Shown here: positions 32,926 to 45,341 of the stretch, piece by piece
Layout of the letters: every line of letters starts with the position of its first letter
Numbering within the stretch: position 1 is the stretch's first letter
NCBI GenBank assembly: GCA_961205875.1
Contig: OY540822.1
Span: 9,736,501-9,800,500, forward strand
DNA length: 64,000 nucleotides
Source: Sialis fuliginosa
Taxonomy: Eukaryota > Arthropoda > Insecta > Megaloptera > Sialidae
Direction: 5' to 3'
The notes under the pieces: model-generated
Seen by the model: the letters and a program-made list of their open reading frames with translations, nothing else
Told to the model about the DNA's origin: nothing
Database searches by the model: none
Translations under genes and position numbers: made by a program

Positions 32926-35900
32926 TCATGCGTCCAAAAGAAGCAAATTTGGATTTTCTAAATAATATTTCCAAAAATTAGAAAACTTCGCCATTGTTAC
33001 ACCATCGATAATTCTATGGTCTGCTGCCCAGCTAACATTTATTATACTTTCTGGGACAACTCTGCCTTCACTATCAAATCTTGGGACCACCTATCAAAAA
33101 AATATTCATATTTAATTTTCTAACTAAACTAACATGCCCGTATGAAGTGACCCAAAACATAAATATGAGTAATGATTGGCAATAAAAGTTTTTAAAAAAT
33201 TGACAGACTTCTGAACAATTACCAGGATGAAAATTTACCTATTATTAAAATAGTTAAATGCCTAGTTAGATGATTGTTCATTTCCGCTAATTTTCATCAT
33301 TTTACATAAAGAAAACGAGACATTTTATGAAAATAACATCCTCTCATTTAACATTATTATTTTAAATTTTTAAACGAAATTTCCTTCTATGTATATTAAC
33401 ATATGGTAAATATTTTATTATACAATAAAATGCAACTACATTTCAATTAAATACAAAAAAAATAGGTCGCAATCAGGGGCGTATATAGGAATTTATTAAA
33501 GGTTAAGTGAGGTTAAAATATTATCAATACAATAGTCCCTTTTTAATCTATTAAACCGATTTTGATGGGACTTTCAATGTAAGAAAGCCTAAGAAAATTT
33601 ACATCGCAATTCGGTCATTTTTTTAAATCAAACTTAATGTACGAAAAAAAGTGTATCTATTAAAATTTATAGCACGTTGTCCTCTAGAATTTGGAGCCCA
33701 TGAAAATTGCATCGTTACTATAAAACCGCCCCTGTATATGAATTGAAAAACACATACGAAGGTAAAACAATGAATATATTAAATTAAAAAGACATACCTG
33801 TATTTTTCCTATTGCCCCAATCGATACTTCTGGTGCAAGAATTACCGGCTTCATGTACGTTCCGCCAATCTAGATAAAATGCACGATAAATATAATTAAA
33901 ACGGGGGGTTCCCCTCAGCAATGCATTCTCATATAAACCGTTCAAAAGCCAAACAGAGTGAATTCAGCACAAATTGTAATAAAATTTACAATACGAAATT
34001 ATATATTTTTATATTGTTTAAGCATTATTTTTTTAATTTAAAGGAGGGGCCTCAGTTTTTGGGTTTAGAACGATATATATGAAGACCACAAGGAAAACAA
34101 AGATCTATTTTCAATTTCAAAATACTCCCAATTAATTATTACAAAAACTGTTTTAAACATTTAAAAAATATTGGTTTTTCGTAGACTAATAAAATTATAT
34201 TGGACTTGTCATGTTATTCCCCTGTTAGTCCTCGGTCCCGGCTTTAAATTTGGAAATAAAAAATACTCCTCTGAAACTTCGTGAGTGGATTCATTTTAGC
34301 GTAATCTACAACTTTTTTATCTTCGAAAATTCTGAGAATTGGGGCGTTTTTGATGTGGCTTGTTTAGGGCGTAGGACAGGGCAAAAGACCCTTGATTTTT
34401 GTAGGCCAGTATAACTATAACATTTTACTATTCAAATAAAAAAAAAAGGGTTATTCGTAAATTTTTTATAACTATCGTTAAATTGACATGTTTAACGCAT
34501 GCCACATCAAAAACGCCCCAATTCTTAGAATTTTCGAAAATAAAAAAGTTGTAGGTTACGCCAAAATGAATCCACTCACGAAGTTTCAGAGGAGTATTTT
34601 TTATTTCAAAATTTAATGGCTTAATTTTCCCCTTTTTTGATTACATCAAAAATAATGTTTTCCCCCTGTGTCGATATACTTACAATTCCGATATTTGATA
34701 TTGTAAATGTGCCCCCTGTTAAATCATCAGCAGTCAGGGCACGTTTTTGGCCTAAATCTTGGAGCCTATTTAAATCTCGAGCGATTTGCAAAATACTTTT
34801 CTGCTGAACATTTTTAATATTGGGTACAATGAGTCCATCTATCGTATCCATAGCTACCCCAATATTATGTTCTAGTTTGTATACAATATTTTCGCAATTT
34901 TCATCTAGAGATGAGTTTAAAATTGGAAACTGCAATAAGGCTTTCGAGGCTGATTTTATAAAGAATGGCATATAAGTTAGTTTTATTCCTTTATGGGTTA
35001 AATCATTTTTAACTTCTTCTCGTATAGATATTAATTTTGTAAGTGATATTTCGTCAGTATAAACGAAGTGGGGAATTTTCTAAAATACATAAAATTTATT
35101 ATATTATAAATATAAACATTTTAGATCTGATACAAGAAATTCATTAATTCATGAATTTTCAACGTTCTTTAGAGATCTTTGCAGGTATCCACAGATCAAA
35201 AATAAGGCATCTCAAAATGCAGATCTAATATTTTTTCCCAAGAATGTCCTTCTGTTTTAAGTATATAATTGATTATTGTGAGGACAGTATACAATAGTGT
35301 ATTATTATTTTTAATTATTATTAACAACCATAGGTGGATCGAATATTTTTTCATAGAGAGATTTTTTCGATGTATATAAATTATTTATTATTTATATGAC
35401 TAAGATGCAATTTAAACAATATTTAGTATACGTTCAAATTAAAACAATGTTTGAATAAGGTACTGGCACTACTTATGGCCGCTATAAAAGCAAGGTTTAC
35501 TGTTTTTGTGATTGACGGGCTTCTTTTTTGTGATTCTCATGAACTCATGTTACTAATAAAATAAGTAACTCTTTATTTAATCAATTTAATTACCAAAGTC
35601 CGCAAATATAGTTTGTTTTTTTAATTATAGCCTTATATTTTGTTTATGTTTCTTCTTCAATAATAGATAAAGTAAAACCAGTGATGGACGCTTGCTAATG
35701 ATTACAAAATGATAAGTACTTCGACATAAAAAGATATAAATAAATGAATAATCAAATTCGAAACAATGTAAAGCAGTTGTTATGATAATATAATAATTAA
35801 TAAATAAATTATACTAATAATAAGTTTAAATGTCCACCATTTTGACACCTATTGGCCGATTGTCATCAAATCACGCTGTAAGACAGTTAAATGTACCTAT

Positions 35901-38900
35901 ATAGATTAATATTCAGAAATGGTAGTAATCAAATATCAACAAATATTTCTAATTCAGTATATTTAATTAAAGAATAGCCATTACTGGGGTCATTTCCAAG
36001 ACTAGTGCCAGTACCTTATATATAAACTAACAAGTTCAAATGTTAGTAAATCGTCCGTTTACTAACCGTAATTAAATTTAGGTTTAACGATAACTGATTA
36101 TTTTTGCTTTATGTAACAGCTATTAATATTTAAATGTTTATTTTATCTTTCATGAATCTGATTATTTATAAATTTTATACTGGCCATAGTAAAAATGTTT
36201 TGACATTTCAATAAAATAATCATTAAATAAATTTATGCCAGCAGTTTTGATCTGAACACTTTGATAACATTTTATTTTCGTATGATTAAAAACTGCAAGT
36301 TTTGCAATAGATTTGCGCCAAATATTCACATACTAATATGTCGCAACATTTAAAATATTGATATTCAATAAAATATTTAATAGATAGGTGGGTATAACAG
36401 TTCTATAGATATTTGAAATAGATAATAATGCTGCAAATTTCACTTTTTCTACAGTGGCAGCTTATAAAAAATAATATTATAACTACATATATGAATTGTG
36501 TGTACCAGGACCCCCGCATGGGGGGGGGGGAGTCTGGCTTGACTCTAGTATAGGGCCCGGGCTTAAGAGGGCCCCGGTTTGACGGATAAAAAAAAATTCA
36601 GCGATAAAAATTAAAATTTCTAATTGAAAAACCCAAGAAAAAAATTCTTAGGGGGCCTGGGGCCTGTAATAGGATGTGGGGGCCATGATGTGTGTAAATT
36701 GTACTTGTTTCTAAATAATAAATGAGATATATAATTATAGATAATAATAATTTCTACATAAAAAAATCGACAAGAATTAACATCAGTTTCCAAAAATAAT
36801 TTTTATGTTTCTAAAATTTTGACTAGACGAAACTTAGAAGATATTTACTATATTTTTTAAACAATTATCAATAATTAGTTAATAATTAATATCTATTTCA
36901 AAATTAACTTTTTTATAAAAATTTTTCCTCGCGTGATATATTTTACTAGACGCCACTGTTTTTAATGGGATATTGGGTTTACTTACCAATGATGAGGTCA
37001 TCGATTTCGTCATAGCTTTCATAAAGCCTTTAATTGGCTCAGTTCTAGTCAAAGTGGATTTGATTAAATCGCTCTTAGGAAGAGTTGGTTTTAACTTGTT
37101 TAGAATAAATGTTTCTACGTCCTCTTTTGAAACTCGGCCGTCTTTACCGGTCGGGCTGACCAAATTCAAATCTATCTGTAATTCAAATCTTATTTTAATA
37201 TTTAATACGACATTATTTTAAACCGATTTATAATATTATTTGTAGATGTTTTAAATATGAATATATGTATATATTGAAATTGGCGAATTCAAGCACGACT
37301 GGCTGCTCTAAGTACTTCAGAAGAAAACAATTTATTATGTTTTATTAAAATAAAGATTTTTAAATTGAGAAAGCCACTGTGACGGAAAAAACGATTTTTT
37401 ATGCATTTTAAAAAAAAAAAATTTTCTAAATTTTCGCAATCACAGATTTTTGAAATTTTGATAATTACTATTTTTAAGACCGGTTGAATTAAAAAAGGGT
37501 GTTAAATATGAAAAACAAAATTCAAACCGTCGCCATTTTGTGAAAAAATAAAATAAATAAAAACGACTACGCACAGCCATCTAGATATTGTAAAAATACT
37601 TTTTTTCTTGTAATCCATTCCGAAATTTCGATGGGACAATGTAAAAAATTTTTTTTTTAATCGCCACATCAACTTTGTAAATTTTCAATATTTTTCAATA
37701 AAAATTGGTATTGAATAAGTTGGATATGATATATACTTAATAAAATGCCAATTACCCGATCCTAAAATTGTGAAAAAAATTCCCAAACATTTTTTTGACC
37801 CCTTAAAAACGTGTTTCATGCCATATTAAATAAAAATATTTAAGAAGGGCAAACAATAATTTTAATCCAAGTCTGTTATTCATTCAAATACATAATTCAT
37901 TAAACAAAAGTTGTTTTGATATATTATGTGACCTACTTATTCTCCCTACCAGACTTTTTATATCTTTTTTATTTCATTTCAAACAGGTAACATTATAAAC
38001 GATATATCCATTACATATATTACATACATATATACATGTGTACAGTCGCCTGTAGAACTCGTCTGGCACCCTAAAGGCTAGAATCGCTTACAACAGATTC
38101 CAAATTTAAAGACAAACATCATCGGTTATCTTTTTCTATCAAGTTTAATATATTTAAATACTAAAATTCGGAATATCAAATATTTATTACCACAAAATTT
38201 ACGTATACAATTTTCAATAGAATTTAATTGCACAAATATATATGAGTACTTAAACGAAGAGTAGTTCTTTATCTAGCAAATGAATTTCAAAATATCTGTC
38301 TTTGTTTGATACATGGAGAAATGATTTAAATATTATAATAATCAAATGGGAGGAGCCTACTAAGTTTGTGATAAACGAAAATGAATACAAACTGCAAGAC
38401 CATTAATGCAGGTGACTGTACATACATCAATCAAAGGAATCTAGCATAAATACATATTCCCCATAGGTTATTATATATATTTATTTGTAACTGATACATA
38501 TAAATCAAATAAATATAATTATTTTTAAGGTAATAAGGTCATCTACTCCATAAATTTATTTTTAACTAAGGCCTAAGGCACTGTTATATTGTGCCTAATT
38601 TTCGGTATTGCAAATTTGGTTTAGATTTTAGTTGTTATATTTATATGAATATCAATTACAAAAAATTCCTTTATCTATTATTGTTTTCGTATTTTTTGAT
38701 ATTTTAACAACACATTCAATTCGACATTGCAAAATTATAAAAAAGCTGTCACACACAATTTGGTCTATTCGGAAAGTATCATTTTTACTTTCTATTCTTA
38801 AGTTGGCAATACTTTCTGTGATCTGACAGCTTTTTATGATTTTGTAATGTCGAATTTGAACGAAAACAATAATAAATAAAGGAATTATTTAAAACTGATA

Positions 38901-40288
38901 TTCTATATACGTCATTCCCGCGCCAACGCTGATTGGTCAAGGAGCTAGTGAGACTACCTTGTCTTGGACCCAAATATAAATAACACTTACATTATGTTCT
39001 TTTGCGAATTTTCTAACAGAAGGTATTGCTAGTTGAATTTTAACTGCTGGCGATTGGGATACATGATCTTCCGCACTTTCCCTGGGTGTTATTTCTTCGA
39101 CAAATACAGGAGATTCTTGTGTGTCTTCCACTGTTGCTGCCATATCTTTGACCTCAATTTCTACCAAGGGTTTTCCGACTAGAGCTATATCGTCTACTTG
39201 ATGGCATAACTTTGTTATTCGGCCGTCATATCGACTTGTTATAGTCACTGAGGCCTTGTCACTTTGTACTTCGCATATATTTTCAAATTGGGATATTTCA
39301 TCCCCTACATTTACAAACCTGAAACAAAAAAGACGAGGACCCATAAGGCGAGTTGTTGACCCTTTCTAAAATTTTTAGTGCTTGTACTTTAAAGTTTATA
39401 CAATATTTTCACTCTTTATCGTTTAGATACGATTTTAACAAAAAAGTACACTTGTTTGCTTATTCAATCGTATTTTTTAATACGAGCGCAATTACGTAAA
39501 AGACATCAAAACGTATAACACGGGGGACATGACCCCCCCCCCCATATCTCAAAAAATTAAGCAAATTAAATAGAAAAATGCTTATTAAATACACTTAAAT
39601 ATCTTTTGTGTCCATGTCACAGTCCATGACCCCCCAAATTGTAAACCTAGATGCGCGCCTGGTTTGTTAGTAGTTAGTTGGGTCCCATTTAAAAATAATT
39701 AATAATTAGGTGGCGTTGGGGACGAAGATATCTCAACTATTTTATTAATTTTTTCAAAATATCTCATTTTACGTTTTGAAAATTACAATTTCTGTAATTC
39801 CCTTTGCACGAGGAAAATTGAAATATTCTGAATGCGGACCTGGCGGATATGTACAAAAATATTACCATTCTTTAATGACAACTTCTCGTATCCCTTCTCC
39901 AATATCACTTAAAATAAACGGTACGTTTTTTTGTAGACTTACACCAACATGAAAACACTTTGATGTAATATTACAACAACTAGTGTATCTGTTCGGTTTA
40001 AAAAGTGTAAATACATTTTGACAATTCTCATTTTTCTGAAGGGGTACCGTATATACCTGAAACAAAATTTGCAAAATATAGTATATGTTGTTATAAAGTA
40101 CACGTGACCCCCAAAAACTTCATGAAAAACTGATATAAAAAAATACTCTTATGCTTTTTTTTGTGTGGTGGTTAGAAATAGTATCACATATATGTTTTTA
40201 TATATAAATATTTTTTACTTACAGTGAATTTTGTGTAAATTGATCTAATTATAATAGAACTAAAACATTTTTTACTGGTTGCCAACAT
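32926..40288 (-). CDS. DBT: Lipoamide acyltransferase (E2) of branched-chain 2-oxoacid dehydrogenase
   Basis: Seven exons: 40288-40223, 40056-39866, 39318-38991, 37175-36987, 35079-34684, 33869-33798, 33090-32926. All phases match, giving 468 residues; the human protein has 482. The N-terminus is basic and hydroxylated with few acids, as in a mitochondrial presequence. A lipoyl domain follows (about 67-145) with the lipoyl lysine in EVQSDKAS (Lys107). Then come the E3/E1-binding domain ([13 protein letters not shown] through [14 protein letters not shown]) and the acyltransferase domain, ending with the catalytic DHRIIDG (His about 439, Asp about 443). The enzyme moves branched-chain acyl groups from E1 to CoA in the mitochondrial matrix, in leucine, isoleucine and valine breakdown. 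AATAAA lies about 43 bp beyond the stop. The start codon is 582 bp downstream of nothing coding on its 3' side until AhcyL1 begins at 32344. Confidence 0.96.
34241..34620. mobile_element. Foldback MITE in a DBT intron, close to exon 5
   Basis: AATACTCCTCTGAAACTTCG, GAGTGGATTCATTTT and GGGGCGTTTTTGATGTGGC all recur inverted in the second half. The right end comes within about 65 bp of the splice donor of the exon ending at 34684. Confidence 0.8.
35458..36016. mobile_element. AGGTA-ended MITE, complete copy in a DBT intron
   Basis: AGGTACTGGCACTA and its complement form the ends, with TA on both sides. The interior matches 8441-8905, 46616-47143 and 63462 onward. No open frame of note. Confidence 0.85.
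36515..36690. repeat. G/C-run repeat in a DBT intron
   Basis: A run of G, then GGGCCCGGGCTTAAG and later GGGGGCCTGGGGCCTG give an imperfect inverted layout resembling short hAT-type MITEs. No target duplication could be shown. Confidence 0.4.
37375..37800. repeat. Dispersed repeat, third copy of the 15653-16232 family
   Basis: CAATAAAAATTGGTATTGAA, TACTTAATAAAATG and ATTCAAACCGTCGCCATTTT match the copies at 15653-16232 and 16860-17035. It is intronic in DBT. No gene. Confidence 0.6.
38655..38964. mobile_element. Truncated foldback MITE 27 bp from a DBT splice donor
   Basis: Its right end (GCGCCAACGCTGATTGGTCA to ACCTTGTCTT) matches the 27724-28146 element, while the left outer end is missing. 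The inner arms (AATTCCTTTATCTATTATTG; AAGCTGTCA) still pair. The donor GTAAGT of the exon ending at 38991 lies just beyond its right end. Confidence 0.75.
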
Positions 40289-41065
40289 GGTAGCTAAAGG
40301 ACTGATAACATGTTAGTTATATATGTACATATATTTATTTATTGTTGATATTTGACGTACTCATATGAATCAAGTTTTAGTAACCTTGAGACTTTTTGAT
40401 AAAACTTCTGAATTTTGTAGGCAACCAGTTATTTCAATAATTCATTATCGAAGCTAAGTTAAGATTGCCAACTTTTATTTTTAGCATTCCCCACAAAGAA
40501 TAAGTACTTAAAGAAAATCGTGTTAAACGAATAAAATAAAATAAATGAATGATATATTGAAATTGGTGAATTCCGACAGGACTGGCTGCTCTAAGTATTT
40601 AAGACCCACCCCCCACCACCACATTGGCGCCCTTTAAAAACTTTCAAATAAAAGATTTTGAACTATTTTTTTTTGTATGATTCATTAATTTTTCACTAAT
40701 ATTAAGTCAAAATAAACAATTATTGTTTTGTGTCTGTTTGTCTGTTTTGCACACGCGTACATCATGAACTACTGAACAGATTTTAATGAAATTTGGTTTG
40801 TTAGTAGTTAGTTGAGTTTGATTAGTAAATAGTCCCAACAAAGAATAAGTACTAAAAGAAAATCGTGTTAAACAAATTTTTGAAAAAAAAATATGTAAAT
40901 ATTGTTAATTTAAATGCCAGTTTAATTAACTATCTTTGCACACAAAGGTCATTGATAAAAATTTATAATAATACATAAATAAGACGCTGATTTCATCAGG
41001 ACTTTCTTATACTTGCATATATAAATGATATGTTTAATAGATAATTCGAAAATTTGCATGATCAT
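40289..41065. other. Intergenic, AT-rich, no gene
   Basis: Upstream flank of DBT. A block at 40445-40620 has sequence similar to part of 37260-37330 (ATTGAAATTGGTGAATTC type). A retroposon-like tail appears near 40740-40810 (GAACAGATTTTAATGAAATT). Nothing coding is seen. Confidence 0.5.
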
Positions 41066-41544
41066 TAGAGATTGGAAAAATAGTTGTTATTTTAAATGAA
41101 AAAGTTACTATATAGTTTTTTTAATCAAAATAGTTACAATTTTTTTTCGATTTAATCAATAAATTAGTGAAATCAACGTATTAGTAAAAAGTGTCAAATC
41201 CGAAATTTTCGAGAAAAACAAATTATGGTCGATTCTAGATAGATTTTAGAAGCTAAAAAAAATTTTATCAAATAAATATGTAAAAACACAACATAAATAT
41301 CTATTAAAAAATATCTGTATAATAGATAAAATTATAAAAATATATAAAACTAAAAAAATCTACAAAGAATTGTATGAATAAAACCCAAACTTAAAAAAGG
41401 CAAATAGTTTAAAAATAGTTGCAAATAGTTGATTTCAAATTGAGTTCAATCAAACCAGTTTTCCAAAATCGATGGAGATATGTAATAAAAATTACAATAG
41501 TTGCATTTTTCGCAATAGTTGAAAAACTATTTTTCCAATCTCTA
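41066..41544. mobile_element. hAT MITE with exact 8-bp target duplication (ATGATCAT)
   Basis: The ends TAGAGATTGGAAAAATAGTT are inverted. ATGATCAT flanks both sides (41058-41065 and 41545-41552). The interior is AT-rich, with repeated AAATAGTTGCAAATAGTT. A second copy is at 50503-50777. Confidence 0.92.
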
Positions 41545-42457
41545 ATGATCATATATTTTTTAATACTAAAAAAAAGATTATTTATAAAACAGGTACTACT
41601 TTTCATATCTAACAAAAATGTTATATTTTTAGAAGAATAAATATATATCTAAAACAAATATACATCCATCTTATAAATAATTAATTTGAATAATACTATA
41701 ATGATACTTTACTACAGTCTATCAAGTGTATAAACAAAATAATAATATGTATTATAATTTCTGTCTACACCAGTGGTTCTCAAACGAGATGAGCGTGTTA
41801 ATCTATTTCTGTTTGATTGTTTTTTTATTAACGAGATTTAACACTGACCGGGGCAAAAATTAATAAAGTTTAGTCTGAATTAATTACTATATCCATAGGC
41901 GCCGACACCGCAGCTCGGTGTGATTCCACGGGATTTTTTTGTTTATTTTGTTTGTTATTATATTCTTATCTTTAAGTTGATATTTTTATGATAAAAATAA
42001 ATATACCTATATAAACTTTTGTTTTTCGAATAATATTTTAGAAACACTGGTATTGAATACGCCCCTTTGAAACTACGAAGCCAATTTATGCAATATGCAT
42101 ATGTTTTTCCACCTGAGGAAAATGCTCATGAGCTCAATATCATTTCCATTAGCCGTTAATTAATAGAAACAAATGCAATCCGCCAGTCAGAGCAAGCGGC
42201 AAATGATACTAGGATAGACGCAAAATAATTAAATTATTTTTTTTCCAACATTTTTGATTTTTTTTAGGTTCTAACAACCAGAACCCTATTAATATCATTT
42301 TACCGTCCGTCCGTCTGTTACAGCAAAATATCTCGTAAACTTTATCTGTGAGATGAGCTAAAAATTTGGAATTTTAACTAAACATACAAAGATGTCCCCC
42401 ATGCAGATATTTAAAAAAGGGGTGTGCTTCCAAACATTTATCAACCAGCTCGTTATA
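41545..42457. other. Intergenic; hAT-like end fragments, no gene
   Basis: CAGTGGTTCTCAAACG at about 41771 and ATAGGCGCCGACACC near 41894 look like the start of hAT-type elements without visible partners. Otherwise AT-rich and non-coding. Confidence 0.4.
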
Positions 42458-42843
42458 CAGTGTATTCCAAGTTGATTAAGACATAGGAAATTTAACATGG
42501 GGACAATTAGAAATGTTGTAGTAACCTTTGGTCAAATTTAACGATGCATTTTGAAATGCCGCCTCGAAACTAACTGATAAATTTTAAATTAATCAACAGT
42601 ATTTTGTTTTAAACTTTGATAAAGAATAAAAAACATTAATGAAATTAAAGTAAGCATCCTAGATAAATTTATAATAATATTTTTTGGCAGATATAAATTT
42701 GAAAACAAAATACTAATTACTATTTTATTAAATTTTGTGGCGGCATTTCAAAATGCACCAATCACACATCGTTAAATTTGACCAACATTTCTAATTGCTC
42801 CCATGTTAAATTTCCTATGTCTTAATCAATTTGGAATACACTG
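42458..42843. mobile_element. Foldback MITE with CAGTGTATTCCAA ends
   Basis: CAGTGTATTCCAAGTTGATT on the left pairs with its near-perfect complement on the right for more than 40 bp. TATA or TGTATA lies outside, suggesting a TA target. Inner blocks GCATTTTGAAATGCCGCC pair too. Confidence 0.85.
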
Positions 42844-43491
42844 TGTATATAAAAAAAACATACCTTACACATAATTTTTAATTAGAAAATTTTACAAAGT
42901 ACCAATCAATTTCCCATAGAGGGGAAATTGGCTGGTAATTTTTAAATTCACAAAAACATGTAATATCTTAATATATAAATAAACATTAATTTAATTCCAC
43001 ACACCCCTTTTCCAAAAAAAGAGGAAGTTTCTAGAAATTATCTTTACAGGTATTTTTATGTGAACAAAAATTTGTTCAAATTAAAACTAGTCTAAAGATA
43101 TATTTTTAATTTTCCCACTTTTAACATGTATTTTTTACGAGTTACAAAGGAAATGGGTGGTAAATTGTTTTTATTTTATTTTTTACATTAAAAAGGAAAA
43201 ATTAACCTAACTTTTCAATTTTTAAGAATATTTTAGCCTGTAGGATTGAATCTCAGCTAATTTGTGTAGTGCAAAAAATTGAAAAGATGTATAATAAATA
43301 AATAAAATAATAAAATGTGTGGAAAAAAGGTCATTGCAGTTGTAAAAACAAAAAATGTAAGAAATGTAATGCAAAAAACAAAGGTCATTGCAGTTTAAAA
43401 GCAAAAATTGTAAGTATGGAGCAAAAAAATAAGGTTGTAAAATTTTATTAAAAAACTGTTCAAAAGGGAGTCCCTAGACTACATAAGTTTA

Positions 43492-43680
43492 TAGGATTCT
43501 TAAACTAGGGTCCACGAAATATATTTGGCATAAATTAAAGTATTTTTTACATTTCTATTTATATATGTATATTTATATTACAATCTAACTACCTTCTTTG
43601 TTTTTCTATTCGGGAGGGGGTCTCTGAAAAATAATTGTTCAAAAGGGTGTCCCTAGACTATACAAGTTTAAGAACCGCTG
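43492..43680. mobile_element. Short hAT-like MITE, plus a displaced right-end fragment beside it
   Basis: The left end has ATTCTTAAACTAGGGTCCACG; the right end in complement is CAGCGGTTCTTAAACTTGTA. The bases just before it (43455-43490, AAAAGGGAGTCCCTAGACTA) repeat the right-end sequence. The family also occurs at 52587-53032. Confidence 0.7.
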
Positions 43681-44000
43681 GTATATTGAATAACACTTAA
43701 ATAAATGTGTTTGTCTGTAAGTATTTATTTTCGAAGGTGTACTGTAATTATATAAAAGCATTGTGTGAAGTTGTCATTATATGATAGGTATCATGTTTGA
43801 AGATGAATAATTGATTGGTATTAATTGCACACGATGTACTAGGTACCTGTTGTCCTTTGCGAGTGCGCAATAGTGGTGGGTGTGTATACAGTGCCGGACT
43901 TAACCGCCCGCGCCGGTGAAATTCTCCGGGTCCGGAATATTCAAATAGTTATAGAATTATTAGGATTTATACGAGTCTTGAATTATTGATATGGATCTTA

Positions 44001-44106
44001 GCTTCTGGGTGTAAGCCGCGTCACTTTGGTCGTGTTATCGGCCAACGTTTCGTCACACGCGTTGGCCGATAACATGACCAAACTGACGCGGCTTACACCC
44101 AGAAGC
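44001..44106. repeat. 47-bp hairpin with 12-base loop
   Basis: GCTTCTGGGTGTAAGCCGCG at the left pairs with the right end. The 47-bp arms differ at about two positions. The loop is at 44048-44059. Confidence 0.9.
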
Positions 44107-44376
44107 CAAAATCCTTATTAGGATTTAGTTTTTAAATCGCGAATTTGTGATTAGGTAATTTGGAGATAGTTAAAAGCAGCTTCCAGCAGCTGAAATGGTC
44201 TGCTTTGACTTTTGTTCTAGTAAAAAAATATTTTTAACGTTTTCTGATTTAGTTTTGTGTTCTTTATACAAATTCGATAAATAAGAATTGTAGTTTTGAA
44301 CGTAGACTTTCGCGGTTATTCATTTGTATAAATATTTGATTATTGGGTTGTATACCGCGTTGCACTAAATTGTCAC

Positions 44377-44496
44377 TTGACGTTTCGACCAACATTTCGT
44401 GGTTTTCTTCAGAGTACAGAAGGTGTAGCAGCTACACCTTCTGTACTCAACACTTCACTTCTGAAGAAGACCCCGAGATGTTGGTCGAAACGTCAA
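44377..44496. repeat. Compound foldback with GACGTTTCGACCAAC ends
   Basis: Outer arms TTGACGTTTCGACCAACAT pair with ATGTTGGTCGAAACGTCAA. Inside is a perfect 17-bp stem (GAGTACAGAAGGTGTAG) with a 3-base loop. Upstream GGTTGTATACCGCGT echoes the start of the hairpin at 44001, so the two may be one repeat family. Confidence 0.85.
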
Positions 44497-44716
44497 TTGG
44501 CATTTTCTGATGTTTTGTTTATATTTTTATTTATATTATTAAAATATTTTGCATAACACCGAGTAAGTCAATTTTTAAGATTTTTTCGAAAGAGACAAAA
44601 AACAATTTATTTATGTATTATAGCCCGAAATATTTTCATAGTATAAATAAAATTATACATTTTTAGACATAGAAGCATTTAATTAATAAAATATAATCAA
44701 ATTATTTCTCTATAAC

Positions 44717-44932
44717 AAGCTTATCCAACACAAGCGGCCCGCGAAGATCTTCGGTGCGGCCCGCAAGGATAATTTAAAAAAAAATAATAATAATTTTATA
44801 ATAATAAACCTGCATTGAAATTAGCACGACTAAAAAAAAAAGGTCCTCAGTTTTATATTCTGGCCTGTGGCCCTTAGTAAATTGAGTTTATGCTATGCGG
44901 CCCAGAAGGTTCAAAAGGTTGAACACCACAGT
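44717..44932. mobile_element. Probable hAT-type MITE (GGCCCGCG / GCGGCCC ends)
   Basis: TTATCCAACACAAGCGGCCC near the left and GCGGCCCAGAAGG to GGTTGAACACCAC at the right resemble the ends of many short hAT elements. No target duplication is clear. Confidence 0.45.
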
Positions 44933-45341
44933 TATTAACTACTTTTGGTCACCCAAATTGAGTTACGCGGTGTTAGAACTTATTTATACTGGTTTAAAAA
45001 TCAATAATGATTTCCAATTTAATTGATGAAATTGAGCACATTTTTTGCTATTTATCGGTTTTAATTTTGAAAAGAATGAATTAATCTTCAGTAAAAATGC
45101 TGACATTGTAAAGTTAAGAATAGAAAATTGATTGCTTCCCTATGGTTAGATTATGGTTGTGAATGATATGAAATATTGGTGTGAAGTGTAAATTGGGTGG
45201 TTGGCGTGAGTCCGATACTGTGCGGGGGTGTGCGCGTGTGTGCCGCTCGGAGAAAGGCTGGCCCGGACTCAGCATCCACCGGGGGATAAGGAAGAGCCGA
45301 GATGTAGATCGATAGCGGGCGCGCGCGCTCGCTGTGTGACA

